19,442 bases of DNA from Phycisphaerales bacterium UBA2218 (GCA_002327785.1 DCUI01000016.1:657-20098); one strand, 5' to 3'. Positions 1 through 7,698 are shown, numbered from the stretch's first letter. The notes: a model not told the origin generated them from the letters alone. Numbers and translations: made by a program.

Positions 1-275
1 TAATAGCTGACGAAATACTCCACCGCGTTCTCGGGGAACAGCTCCTTGAACTCCTCATAGAGCTGGGCGGCCAGTGTCTTGTTGTGCGAGACGACCAACA
101 CAGGCCGGTCAAAACAGGCGATGACATTGGCCATCGTGAAGGTTTTGCCGCTGCCGGTGACACCCATGAGGGTCTGGAACTTCTTGCCCTCGCGAAGACC
201 CTGCGCAAGCCGTTCGATCGCTTGCGGCTGATCGCCCGAGGGCTTGAACTGGTTGTTCAGCTTGTACGCGCCCAT
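1..275 (-). CDS. uvrB: UvrABC system protein B, N-terminal part (partial at window edge)
   Basis: UvrB is the damage-verifying helicase-like subunit of nucleotide excision repair. It is loaded by UvrA and recruits UvrC. The 91 visible residues match the family start closely: a KPSGDQPQAI segment (11-20), Walker A GVTGSGKT (38-45), then SHNKTLAAQLYEEFKELFP (63-81) and the beginning of the VEYFVSYY beta-hairpin motif (86 on). The ATG at 275 gives the usual short MGAYKL N-terminus, so I prefer it to any upstream start. Only a weak purine stretch (GGGAAAT) precedes it. The remaining roughly 570 or more residues lie beyond the left edge. The gene has the same orientation as the M14 peptidase upstream but is separated from it by 303 bases. 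Identification is firm. Confidence 0.96.
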   Translation of the reverse strand, partial: MGAYKLNNQFKPSGDQPQAIERLAQGLREGKKFQTLMGVTGSGKTFTMANVIACFDRPVLVVSHNKTLAAQLYEEFKELFPENAVEYFVSY

Positions 276-578
276 ATTTCCCACGACGATCCCGGCCGCC
301 GAGCACGCAGAACACCGACGTTGGATTCCGGATGCTTCCCCTGCGGACCGCACGGACATTGTACTCTGCACCGTAGAGGCAGGGCTTGTTCACGGGATGC
401 CTGATGGGCAATATGGTAAGGCAGCGCGGCAGTCAAATCAAGCGGCCATCATTTCCTGTGGGCTGATTCTGGCGTTCCTGGTGTGTGACGTCGCGCTCAA
501 AGCGAGTCTAAGCGTGGTGCCCGCCCGCGGGGGGACCCCGGGCAGTCGAAGCCAATTCCATCACCTGTTTCCGGCTTG
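276..578. other. Intergenic region between uvrB and the M14 peptidase gene
   Basis: This 303-base stretch has no convincing gene; the frames crossing it show no family resemblance. It holds a candidate promoter for uvrB (408-436). A second -10-like TACAAT lies on the minus strand at 358-363 without a good -35. A GC-rich inverted repeat (TGCCCG at 518-523, CGGGCA at 539-544) with a 15-base GC-rich interior lies just past the peptidase stop. It could slow transcription leaving that gene but has no T-tract, so I do not call it a terminator. Confidence 0.5.
408..436 (-). promoter_or_regulatory. Candidate promoter for uvrB
   Basis: Read on the minus strand: TTGACT (431-436), 17 bases, TATTGC (408-413). 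The -35 is 5/6 to TTGACA but the -10 only 3/6, so this is weak. It would give a leader of about 125 bases before the uvrB ATG at 275. Confidence 0.28.
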
Positions 579-1373
579 TTACAGCGGGTGCTGGGGGAAC
601 AGGATCGCTGCCAGCAGGGCCCTGCCGTACTTGTCCCAGAGAGCTTGCTCGCTCTGCTTTGATGCCTCGGCGGGAAGTTCGACGGTGATCGTCGCAATGC
701 CGAGTGATTCGCCGGTGTATGAGCCGAGCGAACCGGGCTTGGCGCCGAGTTTCTTGAGGGGCAGGTCGCAATATTGTGCCATACGCGCGGCCAGCGTCCG
801 TCCGGGACCGTCGTAATCGATACAAGTCAGCGGTTGATGGATGCTTACGATCCGGCTTGGACTGTACTCTTTGATGACGCTTTGCAGCGCTCGCGATTCC
901 GGCTCCGAGAGAGGCCGAAAGCCGTTCGTCTCGTCGTTGACGCGGTTGGCGGCCTCGAAGTTGCGGTTCAGGTCGATGCGCCGGATGTTCTCCCGCGTTC
1001 CGGCGGCGAACCCATCCGGATTGGCGACGGGCATCAGCACGATCCGCCGACCCTCCAGCAGGCTGCGATTATTTCGCAAGTAGCCGGTCAGACTGTTCAC
1101 GAGCGGGGTGCCGGCGGGTTCATTCCCGTGGATGGTGGCCATGACCAGCACGGTGTCATCGCCATCGCCCAGGATCTGAATCATGATGGGCCGGCCCTGG
1201 ACTGAGCGACCGACGAGTCGATGTTGCGCCGGCGGGGCCTCCGCAGGCGGCAAGACCAAAGGCGGCATCTCCCCGATGATTAGGGGCTTGGGCTCGGGCT
1301 CGTAGCACCCCGAAATTGCCAACAGGCCGACAAGCAGGCTGATTCGCGAGAATTGAGATCGTACCCTATCCAT
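579..1373 (-). CDS. M14-family zinc carboxypeptidase, MpaA-like, predicted lipoprotein
   Basis: Probable zinc metallopeptidase of family M14, close to murein-peptide amidase MpaA, which cuts the gamma-D-Glu-meso-DAP bond of cell-wall peptides. The visible motifs are complete. HGNEPAG supplies zinc ligands H82 and E85. RRIDLNRNF (131-139) supplies the substrate-binding N/R. SIHQPL carries the third ligand H179, followed by CIDYDGP typical of the MpaA branch. ITVELP carries the catalytic E232. The N-terminus (1-23) is a hydrophobic segment ending in ISGC, a lipobox, so the mature protein probably starts at C23, followed by a Pro-rich linker (25-50). E. coli MpaA is cytoplasmic, so a lipid-anchored form would act on envelope peptides instead. 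The 264-residue length fits a signal, a linker and a roughly 210-residue domain. A well-formed promoter lies just upstream. Substrate is inferred only. Confidence 0.88.
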   Translation of the reverse strand: MDRVRSQFSRISLLVGLLAISGCYEPEPKPLIIGEMPPLVLPPAEAPPAQHRLVGRSVQGRPIMIQILGDGDDTVLVMATIHGNEPAGTPLVNSLTGYLRNNRSLLEGRRIVLMPVANPDGFAAGTRENIRRIDLNRNFEAANRVNDETNGFRPLSEPESRALQSVIKEYSPSRIVSIHQPLTCIDYDGPGRTLAARMAQYCDLPLKKLGAKPGSLGSYTGESLGIATITVELPAEASKQSEQALWDKYGRALLAAILFPQHPL

Positions 1374-1411
1374 AGGCCTCTATCCTTCCAACCGATCCTG
1401 TTTGAGCTGTC

Positions 1412-1440
1412 ATAATAGGTGATATCGGCCGGCAATGCAA
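1412..1440 (-). promoter_or_regulatory. Promoter for the M14 peptidase gene
   Basis: On the minus strand, TTGCAT (1435-1440) is followed by 17 bases and TATTAT (1412-1417, 5/6 to TATAAT). The expected transcription start is near 1405, about 30 bases before the ATG at 1373. Spacing and -10 are good; the -35 is non-canonical but recurs at two other promoters in this window. Confidence 0.5.
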
Positions 1441-1563
1441 TGGGCAATGGCGAAACTTGGGATTTCGTGGGTGTTTGAATGCAGAAACCTGTTTGCTTGG
1501 GCCGATGAAACATCCGGTAGGAGCGGTTCGTACAGAGACCGCAGGAGGTTGGATTGGGAAAGG

Positions 1564-2244
1564 ATGGCGTTTTTGCTGAAGAAAATGCGGTTCATTCTAT
1601 ACGGTTTTGTCGCGGTGCTTGTCGCGGCCGCCGCACTTGTGGGACCCGGCGTCTACCGTGGGGCGATGACCATCCACGACCTGCTCACCGAGAACAAGCA
1701 ACTCAGGCAGGCCATCACCAACCTGACCGACGAGGATCAGATCGGCTATGCGAAGGTCATCTCGCAGCGTAATGAAAACGGCCGACTGCTGACCACGATC
1801 CGCTTTGTCGAAACCGCCCGGAACGACAAGACCAAAGTCGTTCTCCAAAAGGAATACGCGATTGAGGGCGATGTCGTCTATTTCGACGCCCTGATTGTCA
1901 AATTCGACGACAAGATGGTGACGGACGGCAAGTCCCGCGCCCTTTACCTCTGGCGTCGCGTCTATGGCGAGAAAATGCCCCCCGGAGAAGGGTTCCCGAT
2001 CGAGGAGCCCGGCGCCGAACCCAAGCGGTACAACGGCCTGCTTCAAGCCCTGCCCATCCGGCATCAGCAGTTGTTCTGGTCCAGCATTTGGGACCTCGCC
2101 AATGATCCGGAAAAGCTCCACGAGTACGGCATCAAGGCCATCTACGGCAGCGTGATCTACCAGAAGCTCCGGGAAGACCTGATTTACGTTTTCAAGATCA
2201 GCCCCACGGGCCAGTTCTATCCGGAAGTGGTTCCCGACATGTGA
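1564..2244 (+). CDS. Membrane-anchored protein of unknown function
   Basis: I do not recognise a family. The 226-residue protein begins with a basic stretch and one hydrophobic helix (about 8-28, FILYGFVAVLVAAAALVGPGV). A short coiled-coil-like segment follows (IHDLLTENKQLRQAITNLTDE, about 36-57), then a mixed alpha/beta domain with many aromatic residues (SSIWDLAND, IYQKLREDLIYVFKI). This is the layout of an anchored extracytoplasmic domain. The frame is open back to 1435, but the 1435-1563 part has no coding look and overlaps the opposing promoter, so I start at ATG 1564. An AGGAGG lies at 1543-1548, 15 bases away, which is long; a purine run (GGGAAAGG) sits directly before the ATG, and ATG 1585 is an alternative start. 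It is transcribed divergently from the M14 peptidase. Confidence 0.72.
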   Translation: MAFLLKKMRFILYGFVAVLVAAAALVGPGVYRGAMTIHDLLTENKQLRQAITNLTDEDQIGYAKVISQRNENGRLLTTIRFVETARNDKTKVVLQKEYAIEGDVVYFDALIVKFDDKMVTDGKSRALYLWRRVYGEKMPPGEGFPIEEPGAEPKRYNGLLQALPIRHQQLFWSSIWDLANDPEKLHEYGIKAIYGSVIYQKLREDLIYVFKISPTGQFYPEVVPDM

Positions 2245-2583
2245 GGCGATCCCCTCCACCACCATTACGTGCCGATTCTACGCCACGGCAGTGAATCTGG
2301 TTTTTTTCGTTACCGCAACAGCCCATCGCGCCTTATACCTGTAGATGGATACTCCGGACCGGAGTGTGCAGGCTGGTTTGCGCGGGCTGGCCAGGATGGT
2401 TTCGAGCCTTTGCGGCCGGGCGGCAAACCTTAAGACCTTGAAAACAGTAGAGTTAAAGGTGAGCCTCCGATTCATGGAATCATTCCTCACGATCCAGTAG
2501 AGCGTGTCGAATGCCGGCGGTCAGCCGGATGGGGAGATGAGGCTCATCGGCATTGCTGCCGCCGGGGAGAAAGGAGTATTGTG
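2245..2583. other. Intergenic leader region before the TPR gene, with a 15-bp palindrome
   Basis: These 339 bases hold no gene I can support. At 2351-2365 there is a near-perfect palindrome, ACTCCGG-A-CCGGAGT (7-bp arms, one-base centre), the size of a repressor or activator half-site pair. No clear promoter was found. The segment ends with AAGGAG at 2571-2576, the ribosome binding site of the following gene. I saw no recognisable riboswitch core. Confidence 0.4.
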
Positions 2584-5418
2584 ATGTTTGCCATAATTGT
2601 GAGAAAGCAATCGCGAGCGGCGGGGTCCCGGAATGTGAACGAAGGCGTTTGGGGACCGTCGGTTGTTGCGGTCTTGCTCGCAGTGACGTTGCTGGCGGGA
2701 CCGTTGGCTCAAGGCCAGTCGCGCGGACGCGACAGCTCCAGCCGTGCGAGTTCTCCATCGAGCACAAGGAGTGCGCCCTCAAGTGCGCCGGCCTCGCCGC
2801 AAATGCCTTCCAGGCCATCAGTTACGAATCGGGGGGGAGCAACGACACGGTCATTCAACTCCGCCCCGAGGCCGAGCGCGCCGAGCGGGAGCGCACCGAA
2901 TCGGATGCCCAGCCCGTCCAGGTCGGTTTCGCGGAGTCCAAGCCCATCGGCAGGCTCAGGCTGGTCGAGCCCGTCGGCGGGCACGTCTTTCAGCCGGCCG
3001 AGCGCGCCGATCAACCGTTCGTCCCCATCCATTGGTTCCAGTGAGCCGGCACCGTCGCTCCGTTCAAGCCCATCGACGAGTCGGAGCAGATCCTTCACGA
3101 CCAGCCCGTCGCAGCCGTCCTATTCGATGCCCTCAGGGGGCGACGGCTCCATTGGTGTTTCAGGTGGTTCGCAGAACCATAACTCCTTTGTTTACAGTCC
3201 TTTGCAGCCGACTCAGAGCGGAAGCATCAGTTCGGGGGTGACGAGCCGTATCGGCGATCAGATCGGCGCCGCGGCGTCATCGAGCCCGATGTCCGGTCGG
3301 TCATCGTCCGGTGTCTTCGGGCGAAACACCGTGGAGCGGCAGTCCACGGCGGATCGCATGGCGAATCAGCGACGAGAGATCCAATCACGGTCGAGCCAGC
3401 CATCCGGCGGCTCAACGCCATCCAGTCCATTGAGTGGCCTGAGTCCGACGCCGAGCGAGAGTTCCTCGCGATCTACGGATGCGACGACGCCCGACAGCGC
3501 ACGGGTCCGGCAGTTCTCTTCGCGGATCGGATCCGCGGATCGGCAGACGCCGACGAGCCCCTCCGGCGGAGTGGCGCGGCGGTCCGAGAGATCGCCTGCC
3601 GATTCGGCAACGAGCCGAGATTCGCTTCTGGGGAGGATGAACGAACGCAGGCCGTCCCAGGACCGGGTGGGGACCGCCGACACCAGGCCGCAAAGCCCGA
3701 TTGCATCCTCCCAGCGGGCCCGTACTCCCGGTGCGACGGACACCCCCCGCAGCCAAGTGGAACTCCGGGATCGGTTGGTGGATCGACGGACGCGGGCTGT
3801 GGAACGGCCGACCGCGACCGCTTCGCCGGTTGTGGCGGCGCGACAGCAGGTCGTCCAGGCGGAGGTGCGCCGCAGCGGCCTGGGTTCCCGGATGGCTGAG
3901 TATAGCCGGCGTCATGGCCTCGGATTCACAGACCCGGATACCCCGAGAGGCCGTCCGGGTGCGATCCAAACGCGTGGCGTTTCTCGCCCGTGGTCCGTTC
4001 ACGCGAGGTACTATGATCGACCGGACCTGATCCGTCACGACTACCGGCATACGTACAGTTACTATGATCCTTATTATCGGCTGCATCATCGCGTGATCTG
4101 GCCGAGCTACTACTATCCGGTTTGCTACAGTTTCGGTCCTCGCGTGTACTTCCGGCACGTCTATCCGTACTACCATCGCAAGTACGTGTTCGTCAGCCTG
4201 GGGGGCTGGTGGCCGTGGGATTACTCGTACGTCCGCTACTACTGGTACGGATACCATCCCTATGTGTGGTACGGATACTACCCGATCGCGCGCGAGGTGG
4301 TCGCCGACAACTATAATTACTATACCTACAATTACTACTATCAGAACGACGACGGCGGTCTCACGAGCTACAGTTCCGAGACCCCGGTTGAAAGCGCGGC
4401 CCGCCCGGCGGATCAGAGCACGTGGGCGGATGTCCGCGAGAAGCTGGATAAGCAGGATGGCCAGCAGCCGGCGGCGCAGACACTCGCCGACACCCGGTTC
4501 GAGGAAGGTGTCAAGGGCTTCGAATCGGGCGACTATGGCATTGCGGTCCGCAAGTTCGAGGAAGCCCTGCGGCTGTCGCCCGACGACATGATTCTGCCGT
4601 TTGCGTACGCCCAGGCGCTGTTCGCGGACGGGCGGTACACGGAGTCGGCCGAGATCCTGCGCAAGGCGCTGAGCAAGACGTCCCCCGAGAAAGAGGGGGT
4701 CTTCTATCCTCGCGGTCTCTATGCGAACGACGATGTGTTGTACGCCCAGATCGAGAATCTCGTGGATAAGCTCGATCGTTTCGGCTACGACGCCGATATG
4801 CAGCTTCTGCTCGGGTATCACCTGCTGGGGGTTGGCGAAACGGGCTATGCCCGCGAACCCCTGGAGCGCGCCAGCCAGGACCTGGAGAACACCGGGTCGG
4901 CCAGGGTTCTGCTGAAGGTGCTCGACAAGATCGAGAGTGAAGCCTCAGCGTCCGACAGGGCCGGTGAGGCGGCCGTCAAGCCGTCGAATGTCACGACAGG
5001 GAGCGGCGCTGAAACGAAGGCCGATGTCGCGCCGCAGCGCGATGCTACGGTCGCCCCGGCGGCTGCTCAACCGTCGGACGTGCCTGATGTTCCTGTACAG
5101 GAAGTCCCGGCCTCCGACAAGATAGGCGGCGCGGCGGCTCCGGGACAATCCGGCGCCACGGATAAGCCGGAGCCTTCCACCGGCGGGAATGGCAGCGGGG
5201 TAACGCCGATCGCGCCGGCGGGCGGGAGCCGTCTTTCGAGCCGGGGGCCTGGGGCTTCTGCCGACACGGATGTCGCACTGGCCGGTTCGCCTTCGCAGGC
5301 GATTGTGGGCATCAGCCGGTATTTGCGCGCGGACTTCGCGATTTTCGCGGGGATTGTTCTGCTTGGCTGGGCCGGCGTCTACGTGCAATGGAGAGGTCTG
5401 GACGGCAGCCGTGCCTGA
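2584..5418 (+). CDS. Secreted/membrane TPR protein with Ser-rich and Tyr-rich regions
   Basis: A 944-residue modular protein with no known enzymatic domain. A hydrophobic signal-like helix (about 24-42, VVAVLLAVTLLAGPLAQG) is followed by about 420 residues dominated by Ser, Pro, Arg and Thr, which are likely disordered. Next comes a Tyr/Trp/His-rich stretch (about 476-590, many YY and WY pairs). TPR-type helices follow (about 637-785): FEEGVKGFESGDYGIAVRKF, then an EALRLSPDD turn and a second pair from FAYAQALFADGRYTESAEIL. After an Ala/Pro linker, a C-terminal membrane helix spans about 915-935 with a short basic tail. Start: both GTG 2581 and ATG 2584 are open. AAGGAG at 2571-2576 is 7 bases from the ATG and only 4 from the GTG, so I chose the ATG. 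Tyr-rich plus TPR proteins occur in planctomycetes, where a cell-surface or envelope scaffold role is plausible but unproven. Confidence 0.85.
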   Translation: MFAIIVRKQSRAAGSRNVNEGVWGPSVVAVLLAVTLLAGPLAQGQSRGRDSSSRASSPSSTRSAPSSAPASPQMPSRPSVTNRGGATTRSFNSAPRPSAPSGSAPNRMPSPSRSVSRSPSPSAGSGWSSPSAGTSFSRPSAPINRSSPSIGSSEPAPSLRSSPSTSRSRSFTTSPSQPSYSMPSGGDGSIGVSGGSQNHNSFVYSPLQPTQSGSISSGVTSRIGDQIGAAASSSPMSGRSSSGVFGRNTVERQSTADRMANQRREIQSRSSQPSGGSTPSSPLSGLSPTPSESSSRSTDATTPDSARVRQFSSRIGSADRQTPTSPSGGVARRSERSPADSATSRDSLLGRMNERRPSQDRVGTADTRPQSPIASSQRARTPGATDTPRSQVELRDRLVDRRTRAVERPTATASPVVAARQQVVQAEVRRSGLGSRMAEYSRRHGLGFTDPDTPRGRPGAIQTRGVSRPWSVHARYYDRPDLIRHDYRHTYSYYDPYYRLHHRVIWPSYYYPVCYSFGPRVYFRHVYPYYHRKYVFVSLGGWWPWDYSYVRYYWYGYHPYVWYGYYPIAREVVADNYNYYTYNYYYQNDDGGLTSYSSETPVESAARPADQSTWADVREKLDKQDGQQPAAQTLADTRFEEGVKGFESGDYGIAVRKFEEALRLSPDDMILPFAYAQALFADGRYTESAEILRKALSKTSPEKEGVFYPRGLYANDDVLYAQIENLVDKLDRFGYDADMQLLLGYHLLGVGETGYAREPLERASQDLENTGSARVLLKVLDKIESEASASDRAGEAAVKPSNVTTGSGAETKADVAPQRDATVAPAAAQPSDVPDVPVQEVPASDKIGGAAAPGQSGATDKPEPSTGGNGSGVTPIAPAGGSRLSSRGPGASADTDVALAGSPSQAIVGISRYLRADFAIFAGIVLLGWAGVYVQWRGLDGSRA

Positions 5419-5552
5419 TTGCGTTTGGAAGAATGGCGAATACATCGGATTCTGAGGCACTGGAGATCTTTGGCAAGGGACTCTCGGGTTTGGTTGCAGG
5501 GCGATGGTCAGAGGCTGGCCCGAGGGGACATGGACGCGTGGGAGTTTGCCGG

Positions 5553-5581
5553 TTGAACTCCACCAATCTCTATGATAGAAT
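5553..5581 (+). promoter_or_regulatory. Promoter for the sigma factor operon
   Basis: TTGAAC (5553-5558), 17 bases, TAGAAT (5576-5581): 4/6 and 5/6 matches with ideal spacing. The expected start near 5588 gives a leader of about 83 bases before the sigma gene at 5671. It lies in an otherwise gene-free 252-base gap. Confidence 0.5.
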
Positions 5582-5670
5582 AGGGAATTGCGGGTTGTAT
5601 GGCCCGTAACCGTCGATCTGGTTCCGACGGGGTCCAGGGCAACGAGTATAGGAGATCGAAATAACCGGAC

Positions 5671-6255
5671 ATGGATAAGCGGCTGCGTAACGCTCTAAAG
5701 CAACTGACGGCCTCTGATACCGAGTCGCGTCGCCGAGCCATGGAGCCTTTTGTGAGGGCGACTTTTGCCCTGTTCATCGGGCATCTGCATCGCTACCTCG
5801 GCAACGAAGTGGAATGTGAAGACGTACTGGAGGACGTGTACGCGGATATCTGGGAGAACCCGGATCACTTGCGCGACATCGAGGATGACAGGCATCTTCT
5901 CCGAACGGTATATCTCTACTACATGCGCAAGCGGCTCCGCGAGGTCTACAGAAGGATGAACCGAAGGGCGTCCATGTCACAGGACGACCTGCAGAACCTG
6001 ATGGCGCCGGACCTGGGATTGTGCGACCTGGCCTCGCAGGAGGAGCTCACGCAGCTCCTGCACAAGATGCTCGGCAAGCTCAAGGCCCGGGAGCGAAAGG
6101 CCATCGAGCTGTGGATGGAGGGGATGTCCAATCGGGCCATCGCCAACCAGCTCGGGACGACGGTCGGCGCCGTCAAGATGCTGGAGTTTCGAACGATTTT
6201 GAAATTGAGAGAGATGTTGAAAGAATATTGCAGGGAGTCTGGTGGGGAAGACTGA
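5671..6255 (+). CDS. RNA polymerase sigma-70 family factor (ECF-like)
   Basis: A 194-residue sigma factor with region 2 and region 4 only, the usual ECF size. Region 2 is about residues 20-95: FVRATFALFIGHLHRYLGN, then ECEDVLEDVYADIWENP, the core-binding helix, then LLRTVYLYYMRKRLREVYRR, the -10-recognition part. Region 4 is about 125-185: LKARERKAIELWMEGMSNRA, then IANQLGTTVGAVKMLEFRTI, a helix-turn-helix for -35 recognition. GGAG at 5651-5654 is 16 bases from ATG 5671, longer than normal, but no better start exists. It is followed after 30 bases by a 102-residue protein and then by a tRNA-editing-domain-like protein on the same strand, so it probably leads an operon and may control it. No obvious membrane anti-sigma factor is adjacent. 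Confidence 0.9.
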   Translation: MDKRLRNALKQLTASDTESRRRAMEPFVRATFALFIGHLHRYLGNEVECEDVLEDVYADIWENPDHLRDIEDDRHLLRTVYLYYMRKRLREVYRRMNRRASMSQDDLQNLMAPDLGLCDLASQEELTQLLHKMLGKLKARERKAIELWMEGMSNRAIANQLGTTVGAVKMLEFRTILKLREMLKEYCRESGGED

Positions 6256-6285
6256 CGACCTTCCCGAGATTGGAGCGGTTTTCAC

Positions 6286-6594
6286 ATGTCGAACACGGAC
6301 AGAGAGATCCAGGAATTGTTGGCCGACTACGCCGGTGCGCTTCGCGACGGATGTCTGCCGACTTTTTTGAAGTCCCTGACTCGCGATGAAGCCAAGCGGA
6401 TCAGCGAGTCCCGGGACTTCTGGGAGGCCACGGAGATCGTGCGATTGATGAACAGCGCCGGCTTCGGCGCCAAGGTGGTGACTCCTGATGTCGGTCTTTT
6501 TATTTCACGCGTTGACGCGGGGATTGCGTCCCGTATGAAGAAGGCTCAGGCGTCAACGCGGGATCGTAGCCGCAGTCACGTGAACCTGCAGTAA
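6286..6594 (+). CDS. Small protein of unknown function in the sigma factor operon
   Basis: A 102-residue soluble protein with no family I recognise. It looks helical in its first two thirds (IQELLADYAGALRDG, FLKSLTRDEAKRISES, ATEIVRLMNSAGF), then has a short beta-like stretch (AKVVTPDVGLFISRV) and a basic tail ending about 20 residues later (KKAQASTRDRSRSH). There is no membrane helix, no Cys/His cluster and no signal peptide. The ATG is preceded by GGAG at 6272-6275 with a 10-base spacer. It starts 30 bases after the sigma gene stop and ends 24 bases before the next gene, so co-expression is likely. A soluble anti-sigma or sigma-partner role is suggested by position only. The coding call rests on spacing, RBS and composition. 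Confidence 0.72.
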   Translation: MSNTDREIQELLADYAGALRDGCLPTFLKSLTRDEAKRISESRDFWEATEIVRLMNSAGFGAKVVTPDVGLFISRVDAGIASRMKKAQASTRDRSRSHVNLQ

Positions 6595-6618
6595 GGATGA
6601 CGGAATCAACGCGCCGAT

Positions 6619-7698
6619 ATGATCTTGGATAGTTATCAGTGTTCTTCCTGCTACTTTGAGGATAAAGAACCGAGTACGAGGATCGACCCTTCGACGATCT
6701 CCCCGCCTCAGTTGCGCGTGAGCTTCAACAATGTGCTGGTGGTCTTCGTCTGCGTGGAGCGCTACGACGGGCGCGAGGAGCTCGAGCAGGCGGCGACGGA
6801 GCTCGGCGCGTTGACGAACATGCTGGGCAAACGGGCGATTGTCCTGTGTCCGAACGTGCACCTGTCGATCGACAAGGCCCCGGAGAAACAGGCGATTTTT
6901 CTGATCTGCGAGCTGGAGAAGTCGCTCCGGGAGCGGGGCCACGACGTGCACCGCCTGTCGTTCGGCTACCACAAGAAATACGGGCTGGAATGCAACGGCA
7001 ACGTCGGCAGCGTGGTCGGCCGCCGGTTCTACGGGTCCGAGCACAAGCAGTTTCTTCGATTGATGACCCGGCTGGGCGTCTGCCCGCCCGAGGCGATGCC
7101 GAGCGACATGCCCGTATGGGCCGATGTTCTTATGGAGCGGCAGTTGAAGGTGCTCGGCAACCGGCGCGAGACCTATGAGACGGCCAAGAAGATGCTCCAG
7201 GAACAGCTCGACGCGACCGGCCAGGGCGAGCTCTGGACCTGCATGTTGTTCGAGGGCGAGCGCCAGCCGATGGAGGATTACATCAGTCAGCTCCACACGA
7301 TTCTCCACGAGTACCCCGATGTCCGGGTGCACCGCGCGATGAACCTCAGTGTCTCGGGTTTCTCCAACGCGGCCCGGCACCTGTTTCGCAGGTTTCCCGA
7401 GGCGATCGAATCGGGCCGGCTGAAGATCTACAACAGCAAGGTCTCGGATATCGAGTTTCTGCTGTCCCGCAGCGCCGGGCTGCTGGCCTTTCCGCAGCGG
7501 CCTCGCAAGGGCGAGTCGCACGCGGGCGAGATCTCCTTCGGCATTTACTGCAAGGACGACGACTTTGCGAAGAACCTGATTCAATGGTATGGCACGTTTC
7601 TCGTCGATGCGAGGTTCGGATGGATTCGTACGGAAGCGGACCTGGACGCGGTGATCAGCGAGCTGGAAGAGGAAGCGTTTCAGGAAGGGCATGAATGA
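6619..7698 (+). CDS. Archaeal ThrRS editing-domain-like protein with an extra C-terminal domain
   Basis: A 359-residue, apparently two-domain protein. Residues 1-135 read like the N-terminal editing domain of archaeal threonyl-tRNA synthetase (a D-aminoacyl-tRNA-deacylase-type fold that removes mischarged Ser from tRNA-Thr): N-terminal strand plus CYFEDKEPS, then VLVVFVCVERYDG (39-51), AIVLCPNVHLS (73-83), RERGHDVHRLSFGYHKKYG (104-122) and a CNGN turn. H81 and K119 fall where I recall the archaeal catalytic His and Lys. The position of the recalled Glu appears to be V132. No aminoacylation domain follows. Instead residues about 185-355 form an unrecognised alpha/beta domain (WTCMLFEG, VRVHRAMNLSVSG, GLLAFPQRP, GEISFGIYCKDDDFAKNLIQWY). 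That domain has a faint resemblance to PLD-like regulatory domains. It is third in the sigma operon. No strong ribosome site lies near ATG 6619, but the start aligns with the domain's usual beginning. Confidence 0.7.
   Translation: MILDSYQCSSCYFEDKEPSTRIDPSTISPPQLRVSFNNVLVVFVCVERYDGREELEQAATELGALTNMLGKRAIVLCPNVHLSIDKAPEKQAIFLICELEKSLRERGHDVHRLSFGYHKKYGLECNGNVGSVVGRRFYGSEHKQFLRLMTRLGVCPPEAMPSDMPVWADVLMERQLKVLGNRRETYETAKKMLQEQLDATGQGELWTCMLFEGERQPMEDYISQLHTILHEYPDVRVHRAMNLSVSGFSNAARHLFRRFPEAIESGRLKIYNSKVSDIEFLLSRSAGLLAFPQRPRKGESHAGEISFGIYCKDDDFAKNLIQWYGTFLVDARFGWIRTEADLDAVISELEEEAFQEGHE

Noticed and set aside
244..816. 190-codon plus-strand frame over the uvrB/M14 region
   Set aside because: It overlaps the M14 peptidase gene and uvrB promoter region and shows no recognisable protein features.
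3412..4821. 469-codon open frame antisense to the TPR gene
   Set aside because: Its protein is low-complexity, rich in Arg, Val and Ile where the sense strand is Tyr- and Ser-rich. It shows no family pattern or start signals. It is a composition shadow of the real gene.
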